Positions 49,879 through 63,700 of a DNA stretch of 64,000 nt are shown here, piece after piece. The stretch comes from Guyanagaster necrorhizus (Eukaryota > Basidiomycota > Agaricomycetes > Agaricales > Physalacriaceae), in the NCBI RefSeq assembly GCF_019112545.1, contig NW_025064882.1:696928-760927 (forward strand), read 5' to 3'. The notes beneath the pieces are model-generated. The model searched no databases, was not told the origin of the DNA, and worked only from the letters and a program-made list of their open reading frames with translations. Every line of letters starts with the position of its first letter. The stretch's first letter is position 1. Position numbers and translations under genes: made by a program.

Positions 49879-50838
49879 TTAAAAGAGGAGGGCCGCAAGC
49901 AGACCGCAGAAACCAGCAACACCATATGTGACGCTATTGCGAATGGCACCGCTGGAGGCACTTGTGGTCGTGGAGCTACTCGTAGTAGTCTTGGAGCTAC
50001 TCGAAGTAGCCTTGGAGCTGGTGGTCCCTGCGGTAGTGGTTCCTGTGGTAGCGGTGGTAGTAGCGTCGGTGCCAGTAGCGGTGGTGGTGGAACCAGATCT
50101 GATGAACTGCGTAAGAATGATATCATCAAGACGAATATTCGCTTACCCAGAAGTCGAAGTGTCAGTGTTGCCAGTGACAGATGCGCAGCTGTGGCCCGAG
50201 TCAAAGAGAAAGTCGATTCATGCAACGATACTACGCACCTGGTACTTGAACCTGACTCCACTGTCACCGCATCAGTGTAGGCTATGGAACCTGTACTGTC
50301 TTTGATAGCAAAGGTGCTAGGGAAGAATTCATGAGGATGAACAGGAGTGCAAAAGACCATCTCAGGGACTCACATCGACGTATCAGCAGCTATATCACAG
50401 GTCCATGTGTAAGAAGTGTCGTTGGTCGCAGCGAAGCTTTCAAGCTGTGGGGAGGGTTATTGTGGTGGAATCTCCCAGAAGAAATATGCCTACGACGCCC
50501 GTGGTTTCGCCACCTTATACACATGTCAGCAAGCAGGAACGAAGAGCTGGTTTGATCGTACACACCTGGGTAAATAGATAGATAGTATGGCGAGGTACCA
50601 TCGCTCCAGGACAACGCCGAGGGTTCTGCGGGAGAGAAGCGAATCAGTGTTACGCTTGATAAGGGGAGTCAAGTAGACTTACCGCACTCAGTGACACCAG
50701 AGCTGAGGTAGATAGTCAGTCTTGGTGTTGGTGCCGGCCAAAAGATGCAAAAAAAAAATCTTACGGGGTGTTGATCGTCAAAGCGTACAGGCCAGGGAGG
50801 ATGGAGAGAAGAGAAGCGGACAGGACAAAGAACTTCAT
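49879..50838 (-). CDS. GPI-anchored Kre9/Knh1-like Ser/Thr-rich cell-wall protein
   Basis: A multi-exon gene that reads in frame from MKFFVLSASLLSILPGLYA, a signal peptide, to a hydrophobic tail (YGVAGFCGLLAALLF). The mature start TINTPSGVTECEPSALSWSDGTSPYYLSIYPGG, with TNDTSYTWTCDIAADTS, FAIKDSTGSIAYTDAVTVESGSSSC, matches the Kre9/Knh1-type beta-sandwich domain found in many small fungal surface proteins. A Thr/Ser-rich stalk (repeated TTT and SSS) follows, then a GPI signal with a likely anchor site around SASSGA. Such proteins are tethered to membrane or cell-wall glucan; many have been linked to beta-1,6-glucan but their biochemistry is unclear. At least six introns are needed, including one ending before LESFAATN. 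Confidence 0.85.
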
Positions 50839-52251
50839 GGTAGTATAAGGTAAGAAGGGTGAACGAAAGTGCTTTTGGCAATGAGGAAAGAGAGGACTCG
50901 ATTTCAACCCAAGGCTGGTTTTAAGAGAGAAACAGAAGATACAGAATGATCAGTTCGGCGGGCTGGAGTTTTTATAATGGCGGAGTATGAACTTATCCGG
51001 CGCAGCAGATGGGTTTGTTCAAAGGAAGGCAACAGCAGCAGGGCATACTATTACCCTTTCCCGACGCGCAGCATCGGGCCTGGTCTCTTATCATTAAGAT
51101 ATTTCAAATATCTTATGGCTTTCTCCCAACTGTGAACCACCATGAGTAATAAGACGCGAGAGATGGCTTGAGCACGACGCACCATGGTCAGCACAAAATC
51201 AGCATCCTAAACGAATTCATACCAAGCCGATCGTTGCCTTGTAGCACATAAAATAACACTATCCGCAGCGACACAATCTGCCCGGGCCCCGAGGCCAGTT
51301 GTGATTGACGCCGAGCGAATTAGAATTTCGACTTGCGCACAGTTCAAGCACAGTTCCGTGCAGGCTTTTAATACCATTGACTGCACTCAGTACCATGGGC
51401 ATAGAGCCGGATTTTCGATGTATCGTTTTAAAAGTCAGCCCTGAGGACTGAGCATTCATTCATACATATTCATGCATCAGTCCAGAACCTGGGCCTTGTT
51501 CGTGTAAACTGTTGGCTATGAGAACTGCGCAATGCCGACAGATGGATCTTTGAAAAAGGGATAAAGAGACTGAGCGTGATGACATAAGCAACGACAGGGC
51601 GTTTTTGGGTGTCCAATTAATTTCCCTGTTCTTCTAATTACTCCTGCGATGGACTGGCATTAATTAAGTACCATGCCAGAACCATACCCATCGTAACTTA
51701 CTAGTTCATGAGCGGAAGAATCAGATTCTGGGAGATCCGTCGTCAGGGCGCATTACTTGAAGCAGGGACGATAAGTTTAATGTACGTTATGTCGAGATTG
51801 ACCGGACCCAGATATAAACAGAACCAGGAATTAGCTCGCGAATCTGCGTTGGCTGTACGATTCGCCAGAATGCCGGCATTCCCCAGTAGTTCTGCAAACA
51901 AAGAGGCATTGCTGAAACTATCCATCGGCGAGGAAATTGATATCATCATCATCTTGTAACTGACCTTTGTTTCTCGTAGTACGTCTGCGATCAGTGAGTA
52001 ACGTATGGAACCTGTCACACCCGATGCGTCGCCATCCCGTTGCGAATACCGCCCGCAGTAGAGCAAGATAACTTCCAATTTTTGGTTTCTACGATTGAAA
52101 GCCCCTCCCCCCTCTCCCTTTATTTTTGTAAATGCACATACAATGGTTGGCTTGAGGCCACAGTAGGGAGTCCCAGACCGAAGACATTTAAGGAACGTCG
52201 GGTGCACTTTCCAGCAACAAGTACAAACAAATAATCTCATTGATCGCGGCC
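50839..52251. other. Intergenic 1.4 kb
   Basis: Between divergent genes. Frames of 60-165 residues occur on both strands, but none has a motif, signal peptide or splice partner. It should hold both promoters. A TATA-like aatttaagt is not evident next to either start. Confidence 0.4.
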
Positions 52252-53468
52252 ATGACGGAGCCTGCTATTGCGCGTGTCGTACTCCCTTCGCCCCCCTCGT
52301 CTCCTGAGCCAGAAAAAGACGAAAACGAAGAAGTCTCTTCCGACTTCCTCGATTCCTGGCCAGCAACGACTTCCGAGCTTGATCTTGTGCACTGCCGTTT
52401 AGGCTCACTTGATCCTCTCCACCTCCCTCGCTTTGCAGAGCACCTGAAACGACTATGTGTACGGCAAAACCACATATCTACTCTCGAACCCCTTGCGTTA
52501 TCATCATTAATATTACTGGAAGAGCTCGATGTCTATGACAACAAGCTCAAGAACTCCGGGATAACCGCTCTGCCGGCGTCGCTCATTACACTCGATCTGA
52601 GCTTCAATTTGCTGAAACACATTCCCGATGCTCTTGAAAGCTTGCCAAATCTTGAAACGGTGTATTTCGTGCAGAACAGGATCTCACGGATCGAGCGTCT
52701 GGGAATGTGTACCAAATTGAGGAGTCTCGAGTTGGGCGGAAACCGCATACGCGTACGAGTTTGATTTTTCGTAGGCCAAATACTAATGTGGGAAGGTTAG
52801 GATATAACGTCTCTGTCCTCTCTGACTGCGCTTGAGGAACTTTGGCTTGGCAAGAACAAAATCGCGACCGTACCGCCCGGTGCGCTCACACCCCTGACGT
52901 CCCTCCGCATCCTTTCCCTTCAATCCAACAGACTGACGCGAATAACTGGAATGGACAGCCTCATCAATTTACAAGAACTATATCTTTCTCACAATGGTAT
53001 CGAGAAGCTCGAAGGCCTACATGATAACGTGAGCCGTTCATTCCCTTACAATCAGAATCAACTAATAAAACGAACAGGTGAGCCTTAGCACACTCGATAT
53101 CGGGAACAATTTTATCCCAGCTATCGAAGGAATTGACCATTTGACGCAATTGGAAGAACTTTGGGTACAACTCTCTCTCTAATTTAGCCATCTAAAAACT
53201 GATCTCTCTTTATTAGATGAACAACAATAATATCCCTGCTTCCGTCCTGTCCTCCCCTTTTCCTGATCTCCCGGCTCTCCGTACCATATATCTTGAGGGA
53301 AACCCATGTCAGAAAGCGGATCCTGTCAACTATCGTCGTAAAGTGATGTTGGCGCTCCCCCAGGTGACTCAAATTGATGCAACGTGAGTATATAGCATAC
53401 TCAGCAAAGGACATTTTTTTTGCTGACGTAGACGATGCCCGCTTCGCAGTTACGTCAAAGCTGCCTGA
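52252..53468 (+). CDS. sds22: Sds22, protein phosphatase 1 regulatory subunit
   Basis: Five exons (52252-52752, 52801-53028, 53078-53164, 53217-53383, 53450-53468) join to 333 residues. After an acidic N-terminus come about eleven leucine-rich repeats of the 22-residue SDS22 type, for example LKRLCVRQNHISTLEPL, LEELDVYDNKL, LRSLELGGNRIR, LQELYLSHNGIEKLEGL, LEELWMNNNNI. An LRR cap, YLEGNPCQKADPVNYRRKVMLALPQVTQIDATYV, ends the protein. Sds22 binds PP1 catalytic subunits, controls their maturation and is needed for mitotic exit. The last exon is 19 nt and completes the typical DATYV end. Confidence 0.93.
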
Positions 53469-56400
53469 ACAGTCCAGGCGCAGTCGCTCCTCGCCACCTC
53501 CTTCTGACATCGTGTGTTATGAATGAGCTAGAAGCAAGACGTGTGTATCAGTGTATCAGTCATTTCAGCGCCTTCATTTGTCAATAAAAACCCTTTAGAA
53601 TCGCTACTGAATAATCTACTTTGAATGTGGACGTTCACCAGCAAAAACGAGCCCCCTCTCCGACTGGGTTCCTCCTTCAATTCGGAGTTCTTGTCGTAAG
53701 TATGTCCACACGTACAGAAAATGTAATATATTAGAGTTCCGAAATCCCGGCATTCGTGCTCCATACCTGTGATCAACACGAAACCGACGAGTACTACTTA
53801 TATCCAGCCTTTGTGATAGGTTTGTAATTGGCAAGTGTAAGGCCCATCTACTACTGCACTGAGAATACCTACTTCAGACAACAATCGACTTACAGAATAC
53901 CCAGGATGCTGATATCATTGAACATGCTAACTGCGACTGCCCATAGATTCGTATGCTTCTTGAAGTCTGTGGTAGCTTAACGGGAGTTATGACTATAGAA
54001 TGGGGATATATGAAGCAGATATTGAAAGTGCACACACTAATAAGACACCCTGATGACACATCCATCTATGCAGCTGAGGCCTGCGATCGTAAGAATAAGG
54101 TCCAGAATTCAGCTGAAAGCCAGTAGCATCTCATTCTGGCCACATTCTGATTCATAGACATCGCCGAAGGTACTTATCTGAGAAAGACTATATAATATTG
54201 CACAGAGGAACGAAAATGCTAGGGAACTGCAAGGGAATCTAGGATCTAATAGTCAAATCAACAAGACGCTTTCTTTGGGTGCGCAATGTTCAAATTCTAC
54301 TGATTCTGTTGTCATGAAAGAATTTTGCTATAGCTAACGATTTAGTTACGGTAGCGGAGGTGAAAATAACGAACATCTATGTGATTCGTAAGGCATTTCA
54401 AGAACGCCGTGGACAAATGCCGCTGAGTTCGGGTCTGGGTGCGTGTTGGAGCTCAATCAGACTATGTTAAAATGGCGGGACATCGCCATCACGTTGTGCG
54501 CCGTTATTCAGACTTGAAGACTTTAGCTGTCTGGTTCTCCCCGCTGACCCGGTCACGGAGGACGGAGCAAGCAGTTCAAGGAATTATAGAAATTTCCTAG
54601 TGCATGTGCTCTACCTACGAGAGGATACGAGACCCGTTTGACGCTTAGAACGTCTGCTGCCGCAAAGCATCTTACAAGAGAGAGAGATCCGGGGAACGTG
54701 CGAATTACATTCGAAGTCCCAATACTGCGTTTGATTGTATTTATCCCATTGCGTTGAACTTGGGAGCTGACTCCAAACCTGGGTATTATGTTTTCCATCA
54801 GAGTGCTAGATTCGCAATAGCCAAAATTTGTCCAATATTGCTTATCACCCACGCGTTCAAAGAACCGTCATATACTATTTCGGGGTCCGTTTCATATCTG
54901 TTTGGCCTCCCAAAGGGAGAGTGAAATTATGGGAATAATTAGTGAGCCCTAATGGTGGATATGGTAGATAAATTTGTGGCATAAAGGCGAGGGAAGTCAA
55001 GCTTCAAAATTGTCGAGAAAGTTGAAGCTTGAAGTCCCAGGAGTAGGTATCGGAGAGATCCGGTCTGTTTGATGTGGCTGTGTCTGGCCGCGTATTTCCT
55101 ATTGCGGAGTCGACAGTCGTCTTCACTGGCAAGCTTGGTGTCGTCTATCCGGAAAAACATGTCGTAGGCCATGGTGAACACATATGACACATGGGTTGCT
55201 TGTACTAGGTCACCATCAATTATTCTGATTGACTGTTTAGCATCTCTGGTGCTTAACATTCACTATCGCCACCGTGAATCCGTGAGTAGTACCACCCACT
55301 AATCATGTACGATGTCTCGGAGCGCTCAGAAGTCGCTCGACCTCACTGTCGCAGGACGAATGTTGATGCACATTCTGCCACGACTGCTGTATATGATGGC
55401 TACCCTTTTTCTGTGATTTATGACTTTTCGTCTGACCAATGAATTTTGGTCGCAGTGAAAAGGCGCACATCCAAGGACCTTGGCTGGTACTTGCCGTATC
55501 TGCTGTCATGTCAACTAACCTGGAAGTCTATGTCCCCATGAATCATGACATCCGCTTCCACAAAAGAGCCCGCATCTCCCGCCGGCTCTAGTCCAGAGGC
55601 CATCAAACCATGTTTAGGAAGATGGTGGAATCTGCGCTGTGGGTCTGTCTCTTCGCCTCGGCAGCATCATATTCACCACCAAGTCAAGCACTTTTAGACC
55701 GTGAAGTGATCTCCGGACACTTCGCAACTGTTCGCTCAGATTGCCGTCCTTCTTTGATGGCCCACTCCGCAGAATTCAGTGATTGCGCATGTTCACATTC
55801 CAAAGGAGACTGAGGCAATATGTCTGGCCGTAGCTGTTGTAATTCTATCACTTACGCTAGAGCTCTTCGAGAGTATGACTAGGAATCCGCAGGCGTATGT
55901 CAAACATCCGGAGTATCAGTACCAACTATGAAATAGGCACTATCCCGCAGTTGTGCTGAAGAAAAGAAGTTCACTGGCGTGCGTCACGCTCGCGAGTGGC
56001 TGGGAGAAAGGGATTCACTGAAAAAATAGGAAGTTATGAATGCGTGTCTGAAGCTAGTCTTGCAGCAGCGGCAAGAAGGATACCGAATCCGGACTGGAGT
56101 CGATGTGACTGGTGAGTGGGCCGACACTGGTTCCCCGGATCATTTCTTCCAAGTTACAGCAAAGCTAGAGCCCGAACTTATTCTGGCCCTTCCAAGCGTA
56201 TTTTTCACAATGATGCATCGTCGAATTGACATCCTTGTGATGCATGTACAGAAGTTGGTTTCCAGTAGGTTTCAACCAAAGATAGATGCATGGCTGTACG
56301 GTGTAGGATCGAGCTCTCAACGTCTACGTTGATGTCTTCTCAAAAGATACCAGAGCGGTCACCGGGTCAACAGCACGGCTTCGAACATGCTGGCAGCCGT

Positions 56401-57631
56401 AAAGAAGGCCATGGCGTTCTCCAATTGATCTCTGGTCACTACATTTTTGGAGACACCATCCACCTCTTTAACGGCCTCGTCGATACCGACGCGTCGGACC
56501 TGTGAGCACGGTTTTTCGGTCGCAATAGAAATTTTGATGCATTCTAATGCAATTCTAATGATAACCCCTCCGGTAAACGCGACCTTACATGATCAGTCAC
56601 TGCTCCAAGAGTCCAAGTTTCTGGTAAGTATAAAGTATTGTCTTGACTTGCAGGATAAGGACCACTGCGGGCGGCTTGTTAAGAGGCGCACCGTGACCGG
56701 ATTATCCCGTGCCGAGTCCTGGCCGCGACGCGACGTAGAACAGCCAGTTTAGCCTCGTAAAGCCGATTGCGTGGCTTCTTTCAATATTTGGTAGTCAACG
56801 TCTCTCGTTACTGCAGCCATCTGAGCCTGACGCAAAACTGCCAGCTTCCCGACTGTTTGTGGAAAGTCATTGAGTTTGCTTCGTAAGGTTCCAATTTTGT
56901 GGCACTGAATTATACACGTACTGAATTCCGTTTATCTTAGGACTAAATGATTATTATCTGTCTGCATCACGATCCACTGATTCCGATAGCTGTCATCAAC
57001 ACGACGGAATCGGACGTATGGAAAGCCTGACTGGCGTCGCCGCAACTTCCTGTAACGTTCTTTCCAAGGTTTATGACCGCATGTGTAATCACTGGAGCAC
57101 TGGATGTTCTGTGAGTTGGAATGGGTTTAATGGCCAGTGCGCGAACTCAATTAATTATGGCGTAAATATTCGTGTCTATCATTCAACTAACGGTATAAGC
57201 CATCGTCGCAAACTCGTTTTTTTACTGACACCATATGGTTGTTCTGAATTTCCTTAGACCTTGACCCCAAACTTCTTGCGGGCACAGCTCGGATATCCAG
57301 GCCGAGCACTAGAGTTTATAGCGGAGTAAGCACTAGTTTATAAAGTACCGTTGTAACCTTTCTTCTAACACCTCGAAAGAAGCGATCCCAAGCAATCCAG
57401 ATCAGCCCTATGTATGCGTGAGCTATGAATACATTGGACGATCAGAAATTTCTGTTGGACGACGCCCACCGAGCCACTTCTTCCTGAAAACGCTGTCCAC
57501 ACGTTCCCCGCAGCTATCTCTTGTGAGATATTATGCGGAGTAAGAAGTCTCAGTCCGAGTGAAGCTGTTGCCGGCTTCCAACTTCGCTGGACTCCATAAA
57601 AGCATGTATCAACTCTAGCTAGCCATCCAGC
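53469..57631. other. Gene-poor stretch of 4.2 kb
   Basis: The longest stretch without a supportable gene. All open frames are under 115 residues, show no motif and lack plausible splice continuation. Two plus-strand frames are mildly suggestive: 55610-55813, whose start resembles a signal peptide (MVESALWVCLFASAAS), and 56036-56332, with a mixed composition like real protein. Neither can be extended. The composition is more AT-rich and less patterned than the neighbours. It may contain decayed genes or transposon relics too old to read; no terminal repeats or target-site duplications were found by eye. Confidence 0.4.
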
Positions 57632-60283
57632 ATGTCCACTTTGGCCCCCCTCATGTCTTTCTCCTCCAAAGAAAAGGAAATTGGCACAGTCGAGGTCTTC
57701 GAGCACGCACCTAGCCTCCAGTCAGACATCGACGCCGCGTCAGGCCAAGGTCCCCAGGGGCGGATCCTTGCCGAGCGGAGGCTGGTTCGTAAACTCGATG
57801 TTAGGTTCCTGCCTATGGTAACTCTGATCTACCTCATGAATTACATTGATGTGCGTTGGTAATCTTCTCACACCGATTCGTACTTTGATGCTTGTTTCCC
57901 AGCGAAGTGCCATCACGACAGCGAGATTGAAGGGGCTTGAGGATGACTTGGGCCTTACGGGTACTGTGAACCTTTGCATGTTCGAAACGGAGTTTTTGCT
58001 AACGCTTGTATCCAGACCTCCAGTACAACATTATCCTTTCGATTCTCTACGTCACCTACAGTCCATCTCAAATTCCATCTAATATGGTAATTCTGTTTTG
58101 GAACTGGCGAAGCGATTAACTTACTATTCATGCCCAAGATTTTGAACTACGTTCAGAGGTGACGCGTCCTTCGTTAAGACAGCTCACCCCACGCTCATTA
58201 CGATATAGACCTTCACTCTATATCGGAGGATGTGTTGTCGCCTGGGGTGTTGTTAGCGCACTCACAGGAGTAAGTATCTCAACATATAATAACATCACTA
58301 CCTTTGATATTAGATGTCGTCAGGTTACACACTCCTTCAAGGGAATAGCTATATGTAGACTTTTCTTGGGAATTCCAGAGGTGAAAGGCTCGCATCTTCT
58401 CTTTGTTGATGTTAGTTGGTTGATGTTATACGTGTCCAGGCTGCATTCTATCCAGGCAGTAAGCCATCTTTCAACCACTTTCCCATTTTCTAAAGACCAT
58501 GACTCGGCAGCCATCTATCTGCTTTCAAGCTGGTACACGAAAAAGGTGCATATCGAAAAAAAGGTCCATTCTTTCTAAAGCTCATCGTCTTATAGGAATT
58601 GGCCTTCAGGTCTGCTATTCTTTATTCTGGTCTTTTGATATCAAACGCATTTGGCTCTGTACGTTTCATCCCGCCGTGGAGCTCACTTGAGCTTGACCTT
58701 TCTATCTAGTTGATGGCAGCTGGCATCCTTGGACAAATGGAGGGAGTCCGGGGCATCAGAGCTTGGAGATGGTAGAAATATGTCACTTTATACCAAGGGA
58801 AGCCTTCTCTGATCATACTTTCTACATGCAGGCTTTTCTATATTGAAGTAAGATCTCTCCTACATTCTCGATTGTAATTCATATCATGCGTATGCAGGGG
58901 GCTGTCACTATCTCTGTGGGGTTCATGAGCATGTATGTTGCGTTCTGCGACATTTGTATGTTACTGACAGTTCTCTCTTTGTAGGTGGTTGCTACCCGAC
59001 TACGTCTGTGCTGGTTCTATCTATGTTGTACTTCTACCAACGTATTGATCTCATAGCCCCGCAACACGCGATGGATGTCTCTAGAAGAACGCCGACTTGC
59101 CCAAGTGCGTCTTGCTGAAGATGCCGGCGAGGCCGACAAAGACAACAATGAAGACTCGTAAGCAAACCCCTTCGTCGGTGTGTACTAATATAACTCTGAT
59201 TTACAGGGTTCTCTTTGGGTTGAAACTAGCGCTGAAGGATCCTCGGGTATATGCATTCTGCCTTATGAATGTCGCACACACTTTGGGACTGAGTTTCACC
59301 AACTTCTTTCCCACGTTCGTCCTTGATTTCTCCTTCCTTGGTACCGTTTCTAACATCCTGACATAGACTTACACAGACTCTTGGGTTTTCAACCACTATT
59401 TCATTACTTCTTTGCGCGTATGTTTCCACATAGGGCTGCTAGACCTTCAATAATCTACACGTTACAGTCCACCTTGGATCCTTGCCGCTGTGGTGTGTTT
59501 GTTCAATGCGTGGCATGCAGGTAGGACATTCTGTTACACTACGGGTTGATGGCTGACTTACCGCGGCACAGACCGAACCGGTGAACGGTTCTTCCATATT
59601 TCGGGCTGGTGGTGGGTTGTCATGACGGGTTTTGTCGTTGGTCTTTCGACCATGAATACTGCGGCTCGTTATGTGTCGCTATTTTTCATGGCTTTGGGAC
59701 TCGTTGGTCAGTTTTATGTGCTTCCGACATTCACCTAAAAGCCCATCAGTGCACTTTCAGGCTCCTCTATAACTATCGTCTGGGTATCTAATTCAGTTCC
59801 CCGGCCGCCAGCGTAGGTCTTTTGTTCCACGAAATAGTTGCACTTCTCCAGCATACGTTATTACCAGGAAGCGCGCGGCTGCGATTGGCATGGTCAATGG
59901 CATCGGGAACCTGGGTAGTCTGTACGTCAATATCTGTTTTCCGCCATTTTTAGCTCAAACGCTATTTTTTCAGTATAGGATCATATACTTGGAAAGCCGT
60001 TTGGGGACCTGAGTACCACAAGTCAATGTTAATTTCTCTTTTTGCATTAGTTTTCAGTACCGCTTTGTCGTTTTGTAAGTGTCAGTCTACATTTATCATT
60101 GCCTGTCTATTCACTGCGTTCCATGCAGGTATTCGTCTGAGTCTTGTACACGAGAATAAGAAATTGGACGCCAATGACAATACAAACGTTGACAGCGCAC
60201 GAGTAGAGGAAGCTGCTCGACTAGAAGGCATCACCTACGAGCAAGCCTTAAAGAAGAGGAGGGGGTTCCGATATTTGTATTAG
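57632..60283 (+). CDS. MFS transporter, anion:cation symporter family (copy 2)
   Basis: About 22 exons read in frame with no disruption to roughly 500 residues with 12 predicted membrane helices. It is clearly paralogous to the gene at 37172-39195: VRKLDVRFLPMVTLIYLMNYID, SAITTARLKGLEDDLGLT, RPSLYIGGCVVAWG, SSWYTKKELAFRSAILYSG, LEERRLAQVRLAEDAGEADKDN, SGWWW, and the shared ending RRGFRYLY. The family is the Dal5/Tna1 type of proton-coupled organic-anion importers; the substrate is unknown. It has all 11 introns of copy 1 plus about ten more, for example between SNM and ILN, PE and AAF, DY and PR, and PPA and KR. The N-terminus is 30 residues longer than in copy 1. It is convergent with the phosphofructokinase gene. 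Confidence 0.9.
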
Positions 60284-60777
60284 CCATCAGGAAACACTGG
60301 TAGTATATAGATCGACAACACGCATATGCGATGTATTTCGACGCGATTCTCAAGCAATTTCAGCTTCTTAGCCGTTCTCCGGTGGCGAGAGCGCTCATCA
60401 CGTACTTTATGTAATCTGAATCGTCTGTCATGCTTCTCTTATTGGGACCATATGCCGGTTATCTAAACTCTAAACTCTGCTGCGTGTGGGTACTCGCCTG
60501 GAAAAATGAAAATTATCTCAATGAAGCTTCCCTGTAACAAATGGATGGATGCGTTCACATATTCCAGTTACGTCGTGAATAAACGAATGCGCAGCAGAAA
60601 ATGGAAGACAACTCGCTCATTCCCCGCCAATTATTGACCAGCCTCAATAGGCAGTGGGCAACAGGTAGAGTAGAACAACTGGGAGTAAGGATCATCGTGC
60701 TATTATAACTTCTAGTCGGCAAAGATGAATAAAACTAAATACTTGTGTTGTAGTAAACATTCTATTCTAACATACAT
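60284..60777. other. Intergenic between convergent genes
   Basis: About 490 bases between the stops of the MFS and phosphofructokinase genes. It should hold both 3' untranslated regions and terminators. No coding sequence. Confidence 0.45.
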
Positions 60778-63700
60778 TCATCCAATTAGATCCCAATCAT
60801 GAAGCTTCACGATTTGGGGCCGGCCTGCAAGTGCTTCTACCAGCTCCTTCGTCGATGCCCACCACGGATTCTTTCCACGACGATTTTTCATGTCGGCGTG
60901 CTGCACCATATCTTGCACAGGTACCCATTTGATCGAACTGGATTGAATCGTAATGACGGCAGCCGAATCGGGACTTGCGTGTCTCGTCTTGGGATGCTGC
61001 TGCAACAGCTTGTCGTGCTCTCTTTCCAGAAAGGCCATGCATTTCAGAGAAAGACGGACCGCGCGCGCCCGGTCTGTAGGAGATGGTATGCCACCTTGCA
61101 ACGTATGTCCTAGGGAAGCAGACCGGGAATCAAATAGGTCACGACCTTCCTCCTTGAACATTTTTGTTATTACATCTGTAGTGTATACCTGAGACGCGGC
61201 CTCGTTCCTTTGAAAAGTCAACAATTTCTCCACAACAAGCACGGAAGACCTACCGAATCACAAGGCGCCCTTCGCTTTTTCCCTTGACATCAAGGCTATA
61301 CCTCATTTTCAAATATCTCACGTCGCGTCTTAGAGTGTCGAGGGATATGCCTTGTTCCGGAGTATACACGAGAGAAGCTCCTACCTAGATTTCATTCAGT
61401 GCTTTCTCCCAAGTTTTGGCAGATGATGATGATGACTCACCGCCAATGCACCCATGGTGGCAATGTATCCGCAGTTCCCTCCCTGAGTTTCCACCACAAA
61501 CACTCTGTTACGGCTGGCGCTAGCGCTTTGCTTGATGGCATCACATGCATCCACTAAAGCGTTCAAGCTCGTGTCACTCCCCAAACTGTAGTCTGTCATT
61601 GGGACATTGTTGCTGATTGTGGCCGGAAGATGTACCAATGGAATATGAAAAGCGGGATAGTGCTTCCTCTCTTCCTCTAAAATCAGTAATGCACTGAAAG
61701 CCTCAAATCCTCCGATCATCATGAAAGCATGGAACGAATACTCCTGGAACTTTGCTGCAACCGCTCCCAGATCGATAGATGGCAATGCTCGATTTGTCCC
61801 CAGTTCGGAACCTCCTCGGGCCATCCAAGAATCGACGCCAAGCCACGACATTTCCGAGATATTGTCATCAAGAAGACCACGGAAGCCATTGTTGATCGCA
61901 AAGGGTGTGTGTCCTTGACGAATACAGTATCTGACCGCAGCACGGGTAGCGGCGTTCATACCGCCCGCGGGTGCCCCCATACTGTTATACAGTTAGCAGT
62001 TGAATTGCGCTCCTTTTGTCTAACTTACTGCAAGATAGCAACACGCATCCTCTACAAATAGAAAATAAGCGCCTATGAATGTCATAGAATTTTTTTAATA
62101 CCCGCCTGAGCCGGAGGTAACCTCTTCTCGTCATCTAGTACAGACACAGCATGGAAACCTTCTAAACTTTCACGGAACTCGGGGTCTCGAAGCGACATAG
62201 CCGTCTCGAAATCTTTATCCGCGATAGATTTAGCGACGGCCTTGGTCTATTAGTTCAATGATTTGAGTATAAAGCTCAAAAGAAAACCAGCAAAAACCAT
62301 GCCATTGTAACTGCCTCGACCAACGGTACCCTCGAAATCTTGTTTTCTTGCATTCCAATCATGTAAGACGGTGTTGCCGGTGTGGCTTCCAACAAGGCGT
62401 CGATTGCCTCTAAAGCTTGCAGAGCAGGCTTCGTGGCGCTTGATGAATGCTTTTGTTCATCATTGATCTGATTGGACTCACCAGGATACGATCCATAGCA
62501 CACGGTTTTCCACCTCTTTGCGTATGTCCAAGCGTTGTGACCCTTGTATCAAGTCCTAGTCGTTCACTGAGTACGTCTTTGACATAGTCAGCTCGAATGG
62601 GGTTCAGATTGCAGTCATGGGCTCCTTCTGCTACAATCACAATGGTTTTTCGTTTACCGACTTCTCGATGCTGTAATGGGTTAAAATTGGCCACACCAAC
62701 CGCAGTGAATGCGCTTACACGATGGATAGCGGCACACATCTCGTCTTCCCAAGGCGTGACTTTCGGCGGTCGCTCGGGAATGAAGATAAAATCAGCGCCT
62801 CCGCTAATTGCAAGAGTCAGAGAACTACAACCAATCCAAAGGAATATGGCATACCTGACGCCAGCAAGAAGAGCTAACCAACCGCAATGTCTCCCCATGA
62901 CTTCTAGAACGAAGGCCCGTGAATGACTGGTAGCAGTGGAGTTGATATTGTCAATAGCCTCGCAAATCCGATGAAGGGCAGTCGGTGCCCCAATAGTCAG
63001 ATCTGTCAACGACATGTCATTGTCAATGGAACCAACAAGACCGACGATCCTCAGGTGGGCGTGCATTGTGGCTTGAGCTTCAGTGATCTTGGCTATAGGC
63101 GACATGTTAACGGAGCTTCACTTGAGACGAAGAACAGGCATACACTGAGATTGGAGTTCACTGACCAAACTAGGCCATTCAGCGCGGAAAACATCCGCTC
63201 CTGTGAGGGAACCATCTCCTCCACAGATAAGAAGAGCGTCAATACCTTCCTTAATCATGTTATATGCCGCTTCCATCCGGCCTTCATGAGTCCTGAAGGC
63301 AGCAGAACGCGCCGTGCCAATTAATGTACCTCCCTTCGGTGTTCCGATCTTAACAAAGATAAAGGACGAAGATGACCGTCACACCCACCTCAGCAAACCA
63401 TGCTCTCACGTCGTCCCATCCGACACGTACGATATATCTCCCCTTCAATGATCTGCCCTTGGAATTGGAGTAGTCACCCATTCCATTCTTCAGCAGGTCC
63501 CCGTCCCCAAAGCGGAGGTTTTCAACAAGAGTGACGTCGACACCTTCGGCAATCTGTGGGGTGTCCTGGATATGAGGCGGTTTGTCTTCAGTGTTTCCTC
63601 GAACGAGACCTTCATATCCTTCCCGGACAACCCACATTTCACATCCTCTGCAAAGACTTTAGAAGGTGTGATCTGACGAGAAACGACGTAAGGCCTTACT

